The translations under genes were made by a program, and so were the position numbers. A stretch of DNA of 5,563 bases from an uncultured Flavobacteriales bacterium (GTDB lineage: Bacteria; Bacteroidota; Bacteroidia; Flavobacteriales; Crocinitomicaceae), in contig CAMPIU010000219.1 of NCBI GenBank assembly GCA_946886545.1, forward strand, positions 1 through 5,563, in the 5' to 3' direction. Of the stretch, positions 1-5,563 are shown piece after piece; within the stretch, counting starts at the first letter, position 1; each line of letters opens with the position of its first letter. The notes beneath the pieces are model-generated. The model had not been told where the DNA came from and did no database searches. It saw nothing but the letters and a program-made list of their open reading frames with translations.

Positions 1-2
1 CT

Positions 3-350
3 TCTAATGTTAGCATGGTCGGAATTGGTTACGGTTTGGGAACATCTATCAAGATTAATGAGCGAAACCGGGTGTTTTTCGATCTTCAGAACCAACAGTT
101 GTTCAGCCGGTTTAATTTGGATAAGAATTTCCTTCACCGCATAACGGTTACTTATCAGTTTCAATGGCGGGAAAAGTTAGCAATTGCAATAGGCCCGACC
201 CTTAATATGTTGAATTTAAAAAATATAAACGAATCAAATACTGCATCCATAAGGAGTTTGTCGCCGTATCACTTTTACCGGGAAACAAGCTCAAGTGGTC
301 ATTTAATTCAAATGTGGGCGGGAGGATTCATAGCTCTTCGATTATTTTAA
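3..350 (+). CDS. Outer-membrane beta-barrel protein, C-terminal fragment (5' end outside window)
   Basis: The reading frame is open to the left edge, so this is the C-terminal ~115 residues of a longer protein; the first ATG inside the window (position 15) is probably internal. The fragment shows alternating polar and hydrophobic stretches typical of transmembrane beta-strands (IGYGLGTSIKI, RITVTYQFQW, LAIAIGPTLNML, MWAGGFIALRLF), separated by polar turns. It ends in phenylalanine (RLF), the usual C-terminal signature recognised by the BAM barrel-assembly machinery. Family knowledge: small barrels like this are often encoded beside ECF sigma and anti-sigma genes in Bacteroidota, next to a TonB-dependent receptor, which fits the downstream gene. 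The exact family and any ligand cannot be read from the fragment. Confidence is good for a coding barrel end and low for any specific function. Confidence 0.72.
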   Translation, partial: SNVSMVGIGYGLGTSIKINERNRVFFDLQNQQLFSRFNLDKNFLHRITVTYQFQWREKLAIAIGPTLNMLNLKNINESNTASIRSLSPYHFYRETSSSGHLIQMWAGGFIALRLF

Positions 351-386
351 GGGTCAAAATGAAGTTTTCCGGTAAATTTTTTAAAA

Positions 387-422
387 TGCAATAGGGGTAT
401 GAGCTAAGTGGAAGTGTCTTTA
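387..422 (+). promoter_or_regulatory. Tentative ECF-sigma-type promoter before the TonB-dependent receptor gene
   Basis: The 94-bp gap between the two outer-membrane genes contains TGCAATA (387-393) and, about 20 bases downstream, GTGTCTTTA (414-422). These resemble the AAC-type -35 and CGTC-type -10 elements used by extracytoplasmic-function sigma factors, although neither is a perfect match and the spacing is slightly long. Transcription would start near 428-432, leaving a leader of roughly 15 bases. No TAnnTTTG housekeeping element is seen in this gap. The neighbouring gene types make ECF control plausible, but the site itself is an inference. Confidence 0.3.
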
Positions 423-444
423 GTGAAAGTCAAAAAGTAAAGAC

Positions 445-2790
445 ATGAACCAAAACAGATTTTACATTACCTGCATCGCTATTCTGGTGAGTTTTATAGC
501 AAACAGCCAGCAATTTACCCAGTCATTAAGGGGAACCATTATTGATTTTGATACCAAGACGGAGGTGCCTTTTGCCACGATCTCGATCCTTGAAAGCAAT
601 CCTTTGAAAATTACAAGCAGCAACGAGTTCGGGGAATTTCGATTTGACAGCGTTCCTTTGGGCAGGATTTCAATAAAAATCACGGCAATCGGTTTCCAGG
701 ATTTAGTGCTTCCGAATATCCTTTTAGAATCGGGGAAAGAAAAAGTGCTGAATATCGAAATGCAAACAGATGTTCAAAATCTGGAAGAGGTTGTCATCAA
801 ATCTCAACATGACAAATCGGAATCCTTAAACAAAATGGCGCTTTTAAGTGCAAAAACAGTCACGGTTGAGGAAACGAACCGCTATGCAGGTTCAATAAAT
901 GATCCTGCCCGAATGGTTGCCAACTTTGCCGGGGTTGTAGGAAATGCAGAAGGAAATAATGACATTGTGGTGCGGGGAAATTCACCGAGAGGAATCTTGT
1001 GGAGACTGGAGGGAATCGATATTCCGAATCCCAATCATTTTGCCAGCAATGGTTCTACAGGCGGACCGGTAAATATGTTAAACGGATCCATGCTGGCGAA
1101 TTCTGATTTTTTTTCGGGAGCATTTGCACCGGAATATGGCAATGCTTTATCGGGAGTTTTCGACGTGAGATTTCGCCAGGGGAATAATGAAAAAAGAGAA
1201 TACTCCTTTTCTTTAGGAGTTTTGGGGATCGACGGAACCCTTGAAGGGCCGTTTAAAAAAGGATACCGCGGATCTTATCTGATCAACTATCGCTACTCAA
1301 GTATTGCCTTGCTGGACGGATTGGGAATATTGGATTACAATGGAATCCCGAAGTACCAGGATCTCTCATTCAATTTGAAATTTCCCACAAAAAAAGCAGG
1401 GAACTTTTCCCTTGTGGGACTGGGGGGAATGAACGGAATTCTTCAAACGGATGAGGAAGAAGATACAAAGGAGGTCTTTTCACGATATGATTTCAACGCC
1501 AATATGGGTACAGTGGCACTAAAACACGAAAAAATCCTTTCACCGAAAATCTATATTAAGAGCTTTGTCTCGGCATCAAGCGCTTCCAATGGCGGAGATG
1601 CTACCGAGCGTGATTCAACAGGAGTTTTATACCATTCTCAACATGAGAATTTCAGAGAAAGCAATATCAAGTTTCAAACGATCCTGAATTACCAGGGAAA
1701 CAAAAAAAACACTTTTCAAACGGGGGTAACATATACGTATTTGATGTATGATTTCCTGTATAAGGAAGATGATTTCAACACGGGAAACTTCATTGAAAAA
1801 GCGAATGCTGATGGTACAGGAAGTATGATCCAATCTTTTGTCAGTTGGAAAAGCCGTTTAACGAATCAGCTAACCTTGGTAACGGGGATCAACCACACAA
1901 GTTTTTTAGTCAATAAGCATTTTGTAATAGAACCCCGTGCGGCGGTTAAATGGCAGCAATCTCCCAAAAATGATTTTTCAGCGGGGATTGGAATGCATAG
2001 CAGACTGGAGAGTCTTTCCATCTATAAATACAATCAACTGGATTCAACAGGTAATTATGTAGCGCGCAACAAAGATTTGGATTTTACGAAAAGTGTTCAT
2101 TTTGTAATTGGCTACGGAAGAAGAATTACTAAAAATATTCACTTCAAAACTGAGGTGTATTACCAGCATTTGTATGATGTTCCGGTTGAGAGGAGTCCGA
2201 ACAGTTCGTTCTCTATGATTAATTTCGATGAAGCTCTCAATGCCGAGTCATTAGTGAATAAAGGAACGGGAAAAAACTACGGGATAGAGCTGACACTGGA
2301 ACGCTATTTTGAAAACAACTATTACTTCCTGGTAACGGGTTCTCTTTACAATTCCAGGTATAAAGGAATGGACGGAGTAGAGCGCGATACGAGATACAAT
2401 GGGAATTTTGCTTTCAATGTATTGGGAGGAAAGGAATTTGCTTTCGGGAAGAAGAAGAATAAAACAATCGGGTTGAATGCGAAAATAGCAATCCTTGGCG
2501 GGAGTAAATATACGCCGATCGATTTGGAGGCTTCAATAGCTGCTAATACTACGGTTTACATGGTTGATCAAGCCTGGAAAGAAAGAACAGACCTGATATT
2601 TATTCCGAATCTCGGTGTAACTTACCGGGTTGATAAACGCAGAGTAAGCCATTCATTCAAAATAGATATTCAAAACGTTTCAAACAACCAGGCCAGATTG
2701 AATCCGTATTTCGATTCGAATCGCAAAACGATCGTATGGTCAACACAACTTTCGCTGGTTCCTAATTTGATTTATACGATTAAGTTCTAA
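445..2790 (+). CDS. TonB-dependent outer-membrane receptor with carboxypeptidase-regulatory-like N-terminal domain
   Basis: This complete 781-residue protein is predicted to import an unknown substrate across the outer membrane using TonB-ExbBD energy. Residues 1-21 form a signal peptide (hydrophobic ITCIAILVSFIA, cleavage likely after ANS). Residues ~27-106 match a carboxypeptidase-D regulatory-like beta-sandwich (SLRGTIIDFDTKTEVPFATI, then GEFRFDSVPLG and IGFQDL). LEEVVIK at 113-119 resembles the conserved segment, possibly a TonB box, that follows this domain in Bacteroidota receptors. The plug spans ~120-243, with DPARM (153-157), VVRGNSPRG (175-183), LEGIDIPNPNHF (188-199) and GNALSGVFDVRF (232-243). 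The rest is beta-strand-rich barrel, ending in YTIKF with the expected terminal aromatic. The start is supported by the signal peptide; the leader is A-rich without a clear Shine-Dalgarno. No SusD-like partner follows, and the domain order is that of non-SusC plug-containing receptors. The substrate cannot be inferred. Confidence 0.9.
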   Translation: MNQNRFYITCIAILVSFIANSQQFTQSLRGTIIDFDTKTEVPFATISILESNPLKITSSNEFGEFRFDSVPLGRISIKITAIGFQDLVLPNILLESGKEKVLNIEMQTDVQNLEEVVIKSQHDKSESLNKMALLSAKTVTVEETNRYAGSINDPARMVANFAGVVGNAEGNNDIVVRGNSPRGILWRLEGIDIPNPNHFASNGSTGGPVNMLNGSMLANSDFFSGAFAPEYGNALSGVFDVRFRQGNNEKREYSFSLGVLGIDGTLEGPFKKGYRGSYLINYRYSSIALLDGLGILDYNGIPKYQDLSFNLKFPTKKAGNFSLVGLGGMNGILQTDEEEDTKEVFSRYDFNANMGTVALKHEKILSPKIYIKSFVSASSASNGGDATERDSTGVLYHSQHENFRESNIKFQTILNYQGNKKNTFQTGVTYTYLMYDFLYKEDDFNTGNFIEKANADGTGSMIQSFVSWKSRLTNQLTLVTGINHTSFLVNKHFVIEPRAAVKWQQSPKNDFSAGIGMHSRLESLSIYKYNQLDSTGNYVARNKDLDFTKSVHFVIGYGRRITKNIHFKTEVYYQHLYDVPVERSPNSSFSMINFDEALNAESLVNKGTGKNYGIELTLERYFENNYYFLVTGSLYNSRYKGMDGVERDTRYNGNFAFNVLGGKEFAFGKKKNKTIGLNAKIAILGGSKYTPIDLEASIAANTTVYMVDQAWKERTDLIFIPNLGVTYRVDKRRVSHSFKIDIQNVSNNQARLNPYFDSNRKTIVWSTQLSLVPNLIYTIKF

Positions 2791-2916
2791 TGGCAAACCC
2801 TTCCTGGTGTCTCACTTCATTGTCGTTTTTAATGATGTTATGTTAATCAAGGAACCATAGTAAATTCTTTGCACTATTCGCTTCTTTGCGGAAATAATTA
2901 GAGCCAAGTTTTTTCC

Positions 2917-2924
2917 TACTTTTG
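2917..2924 (+). promoter_or_regulatory. Bacteroidota -7 promoter element (TAnnTTTG) of metG
   Basis: TACTTTTG is a perfect match to the TAnnTTTG element recognised by the primary sigma factor of Bacteroidota. It ends five bases before the metG ATG at 2930, so transcription should begin at or within a few bases of the start codon, giving a leaderless or near-leaderless mRNA. I see no TTTG-type -33 element at the usual 19-21 base spacing; the TTTG at 2885-2888 is too far upstream. The element lies in the 139-bp gap after the receptor gene, which supports independent transcription of metG. Confidence 0.6.
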
Positions 2925-2929
2925 CATCT

Positions 2930-4987
2930 ATGAATAAAAACAAATATACCGTTACTGCGGCCTTACCGTATGCAAACGGTCCCCTCCATTTAGGGCACGT
3001 AGCCGGCGTGTATTTACCGGCTGATATTTTTGTGCGTTTCCTGCGTACGAACGGACACGATGTGGCTTTCATTTGCGGATCGGATGAACATGGTGCTGCT
3101 ATTACGCTTCGTGCTAAAAAAGAAGGAATTACTCCGCGTGAGATCGTGGATAAATACAATAAAATTATCGGTGATTCATTCAAACAATTCAATATTTCGT
3201 TTGATATTTTCCATCGTACTTCAGAGCAAATCCACATTGAAACTGCTCAGGATTTCTTCAAAGTATTGGAGAAGAACGGAAAGTTTATAGAAGAAACTAC
3301 CGAACAATATTTCGACGAGGAATACCAGCAATTCCTGGCCGACAGATACATTACCGGAGAATGTCCGAACTGCGGAAACCCTGGTGCCTACGGAGATCAG
3401 TGTGAGAAATGCGGTTCTGCTTTGAGTCCGACAGACCTGAAGAACCCGGTTTCTACTTTGAGCGGACTGAAACCTGTATTAAAAAGTACTTCTCACTGGT
3501 TTTTGCCAATGGATCGTCATGAAGAATGGCTTCGTCCCTGGATCAAAGAAGGAATTTTAGACGGAAAGCAGCAACACGATCCCAAGGCCTGGAGAAACCA
3601 GGTGATCGGACAATGTTTATCATGGATCGACGGCGGTTTACGTCCGCGTGCCATGACACGTGATCTGGATTGGGGAGTTCCCGTTCCACTTCCCGGCGCT
3701 GATGGAAAAGTATTGTACGTTTGGCTGGATGCACCCATCGGATACATCTCCGCAACGAAGCAATGGGCTTTGGATAATGGAAAAGACTGGAAAGATTACT
3801 GGTGCAATGAAGAGCGCAAATTGGTGCATTTCATCGGGAAAGACAATATTGTATTCCACGCAATCATTTTCCCGATCTTATTGAAAGACCATGGCGGATT
3901 CATTTTGCCGGACAACGTACCGGCTTACGAGTTCCTTAACCTGGAAGGAGACAAATTCTCTACTTCCCGCAATTGGGCAGTTTGGCTGCACGAATACCTG
4001 GAAAGATACCCAGAGAAAATCGATGAATTAAAATATACACTGACTTGCATTGCCCCGGAGACGAAAGATGCGGAATTTACCTGGAAAGAATACCAGGCAC
4101 GTGTAAACAACGAATTGGCGGATATCCTTGGAAACTTTGTGAATCGTGCGCTGGTTCTGACCCAAAAGTATTATGAGGGCAAAGTGCCTGCATGCGGTGA
4201 ATTGACCACTGAAGACCAACAGGTTCTGGACGACATGAAAGCCATTCCGCAACGGATTGCTGAGTTGGTGTACCAATACAAACTGCGGGATGCTCAGGCA
4301 GAAGCCATGATGCTTGCACGTATCGGAAACAAGTACCTGGCAGATAACGAACCGTGGAAATTGGTTAAAACGGATCCGAAGCGTGTTGAAACGATCATGA
4401 ATATCGCTTTGCAAATCACAGCAAATTTAGGCTTGGTGCTGGATCCTTTCTTACCTGAAACTTCAGCTAAGATTCGTGCATTTGTGGGAACGGAAGCAAA
4501 AGCTTGGAATGAAGCCGGAAGTATTTTGTTGCAGGCCGGAGACCAAACCAATCCTCCGACTATCTTGTTCCAGAAGATCGATGATGAATTTGTAGCAAAA
4601 GAAGTGGCATACTTACACGCTTCCCAACCGGTTGCGGAAACTAATTTTCCTCCTCAAAAAGAAGAAACCTCTTTTGATGATTTTACGAAGATGGATATTC
4701 GTTTGGGAACGATCGTTGATGCGATCCGTGTTCCGAAAGCGGATAAATTATTGCAATTGACCGTAAACACAGGAATTGATACCCGCACGATTGTTTCAGG
4801 GATTGCAGAACATTACTCCCCGGAAGAAGTGATCGGTAAAACAGTTGCTGTGCTGATGAACCTGGCTCCAAGAAAGATTCGCGGGGTGGAATCTCAGGGA
4901 ATGATACTGATGGCTGAGAATGCGGAAGGAAAACTGAGCTTTATGATCCCCGAAAAAGGATTTGAAGCCGGTGGAGAGATCCGGTAG
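2930..4987 (+). CDS. metG: Methionine--tRNA ligase (methionyl-tRNA synthetase), long form with C-terminal tRNA-binding domain
   Basis: This cytoplasmic class I synthetase charges tRNA-Met with methionine using ATP, for both initiation and elongation. The 685-residue protein is full length (E. coli MetG is 677). The HIGH motif is HLGH at 20-23 after AALPYANGPL. A zinc knuckle has cysteines at 145, 148, 158 and 161, the same numbering as in E. coli. The methionine pocket segment YVWLDAPIGY (263-272) gives W265, A268, P269 and Y272, counterparts of E. coli W253, A256, P257 and Y260. The KMSKS loop reads KFSTS at 342-346, a variant familiar in this phylum. The anticodon-binding helical domain follows (~390-550), with NEPWKL visible. 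A linker leads to an EMAPII-like OB-fold tRNA-binding domain (~580-685; FDDFTKMDIRLG, then NLAPRKIRGVESQGMIL), which in relatives supports dimerisation and tRNA binding. The start is fixed by the nearby HIGH motif and promoter. No defects are seen. Confidence 0.98.
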   Translation: MNKNKYTVTAALPYANGPLHLGHVAGVYLPADIFVRFLRTNGHDVAFICGSDEHGAAITLRAKKEGITPREIVDKYNKIIGDSFKQFNISFDIFHRTSEQIHIETAQDFFKVLEKNGKFIEETTEQYFDEEYQQFLADRYITGECPNCGNPGAYGDQCEKCGSALSPTDLKNPVSTLSGLKPVLKSTSHWFLPMDRHEEWLRPWIKEGILDGKQQHDPKAWRNQVIGQCLSWIDGGLRPRAMTRDLDWGVPVPLPGADGKVLYVWLDAPIGYISATKQWALDNGKDWKDYWCNEERKLVHFIGKDNIVFHAIIFPILLKDHGGFILPDNVPAYEFLNLEGDKFSTSRNWAVWLHEYLERYPEKIDELKYTLTCIAPETKDAEFTWKEYQARVNNELADILGNFVNRALVLTQKYYEGKVPACGELTTEDQQVLDDMKAIPQRIAELVYQYKLRDAQAEAMMLARIGNKYLADNEPWKLVKTDPKRVETIMNIALQITANLGLVLDPFLPETSAKIRAFVGTEAKAWNEAGSILLQAGDQTNPPTILFQKIDDEFVAKEVAYLHASQPVAETNFPPQKEETSFDDFTKMDIRLGTIVDAIRVPKADKLLQLTVNTGIDTRTIVSGIAEHYSPEEVIGKTVAVLMNLAPRKIRGVESQGMILMAENAEGKLSFMIPEKGFEAGGEIR

Positions 4988-4988
4988 T

Positions 4989-5546
4989 TTAAAGGTTGTC
5001 AATGTCTTGAAATGATTCCATGAATTTACCGTTCCTGAATCTTAGGAAATTGCCGCTTGTTTCGTGGACACCGGCTATATCCTGAAGAAATTTTTCCAGG
5101 TATCGGGCTGTTAAATTTGTTCTGTAATACTTGGTATTGACACCATAGATAGGTCTTTCAAGGATATAATTCGTCTCCATTTTTTTACTGTCATAATACT
5201 CGGCAACAATGTATAGCTCGATGTTTTTATCCCTGCATAATTGCTGCACTGCATTTAACGAATAACAAAATTGACTATGACAGTTAGGCTTCCAGATGAA
5301 TAGTACTGCATGGTCAAAATTGCTGATACATTTCCTGAGTTCAATACCATTGACAACAAAAATTTTGGTTGAGTCAGTATAGTTTATTGAACACAGATTG
5401 TAGCGGGATGAAAATTCGGGTTCTACTATAAGATTTGGAGATTCTGACCTGGTTTTGTTGTAGTAACCATACAAACCTTTAAAACTTCCACTGATGCAGG
5501 AACTTAACAGAAATGTGATCAGAAGAAGACAGGTAAGATGTTTCAT
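4989..5546 (-). CDS. Predicted lipoprotein with probable thioredoxin-like fold (C-X4-C)
   Basis: The 185-residue product starts with a lipoprotein signal peptide: MKH, a hydrophobic run LTCLLLITFLL, then the lipobox LSSC with lipidation at C17. It is therefore likely membrane-anchored and facing the periplasm or cell surface. The middle resembles a thioredoxin-type core: a strand AVLFIWKPNC (80-89), a second cysteine at 94 (CHSQFC), a helix, then IELYIVAEYYD (109-119), a possible cis-proline region ERPIYG (130-135), and a final hairpin FLRFRNGKF (167-175) like the thioredoxin beta4-beta5 pair. The cysteines are spaced C-X4-C rather than CxxC, so disulfide chemistry is uncertain; C52, C73 and C104 are also present. 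I do not recognise a named family. The gene is convergent with metG and its stop lies one base from the metG stop. The frame stays open to the right edge, but the signal peptide supports this ATG. Its promoter lies outside the window. Confidence 0.75.
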   Translation of the reverse strand: MKHLTCLLLITFLLSSCISGSFKGLYGYYNKTRSESPNLIVEPEFSSRYNLCSINYTDSTKIFVVNGIELRKCISNFDHAVLFIWKPNCHSQFCYSLNAVQQLCRDKNIELYIVAEYYDSKKMETNYILERPIYGVNTKYYRTNLTARYLEKFLQDIAGVHETSGNFLRFRNGKFMESFQDIDNL

Positions 5547-5563
5547 ATGGGGCTCAATATGCT

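Noticed and set aside
2865..2889. Direct repeat of TTCTTTGC (2865-2872 and 2882-2889) before metG
   Set aside because: Only eight low-complexity bases are repeated. The TTTG copies are not at the right spacing to serve as a -33 element, so chance is the simpler explanation.
2814..2894. Weak inverted repeats in the gap after the receptor gene (TCATT/AATGA near 2817-2835; ATTCGC/GCGGAAAT near 2877-2894)
   Set aside because: The stems are five to six base pairs, A/T-rich or imperfect, and lack a following T-tract of convincing terminator form.
2812..3237. Minus-strand open frame of 141 codons across the metG promoter and 5' end
   Set aside because: It is antisense to the catalytic N-terminus of metG, has no recognisable domain, and covers the metG promoter. 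It is a shadow frame.
3953..3970. KFSTS instead of KMSKS in the metG catalytic loop, with threonine replacing the second lysine
   Set aside because: It differs from E. coli, but KF-S-T-S variants are familiar in methionyl-tRNA synthetases of this phylum and all other catalytic features are intact. It is not evidence of an inactive paralogue.
4028..4414. Minus-strand open frame of 128 codons inside metG
   Set aside because: It lies entirely opposite the conserved anticodon-binding domain and has no family resemblance, so it is a composition-driven shadow frame.
4973..4984. CCGG...CCGG hairpin at the end of metG as a bidirectional terminator
   Set aside because: The stem is only four base pairs with a long loop and no adjacent T-run on either strand.

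Overview
The window looks like ordinary chromosomal DNA from a member of the Bacteroidota. It is plausibly from a Flavobacteriales-type lineage, though the genus cannot be fixed from the sequence. Four things point this way: a carboxypeptidase-regulatory-like domain fused to a TonB-dependent receptor, a methionyl-tRNA synthetase with a KFSTS signature, a perfect TAnnTTTG promoter element just before metG, and A/T-rich leaders without clear Shine-Dalgarno sites.

Layout: (1) 1-350, plus strand, the 3' end of an outer-membrane beta-barrel protein cut by the left edge. (2) 351-444, a short gap with a tentative ECF-sigma-type promoter. (3) 445-2790, plus strand, a complete TonB-dependent outer-membrane receptor with a signal peptide, an N-terminal carboxypeptidase-D-regulatory-like domain, a plug and a barrel. 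(4) 2791-2929, a gap with the metG promoter almost on the start codon. (5) 2930-4987, plus strand, complete methionyl-tRNA synthetase of the long form with zinc knuckle and C-terminal tRNA-binding domain. (6) 4989-5546, minus strand, a small predicted lipoprotein with a probable thioredoxin-like fold, convergent with metG and separated from it by one base.

The first two genes probably act together at the outer membrane, and the pairing resembles Bacteroidota loci controlled by ECF sigma/anti-sigma pairs; the sigma gene, if present, would lie left of the window. metG is a housekeeping gene with its own promoter and no evident functional link to its neighbours. The lipoprotein is the least understood gene: its C-X4-C cysteine pair sits where a thioredoxin would have CxxC. 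No RNA genes, mobile elements, CRISPR arrays or long repeats were found, and I see no strong evidence of a new multi-gene system here.
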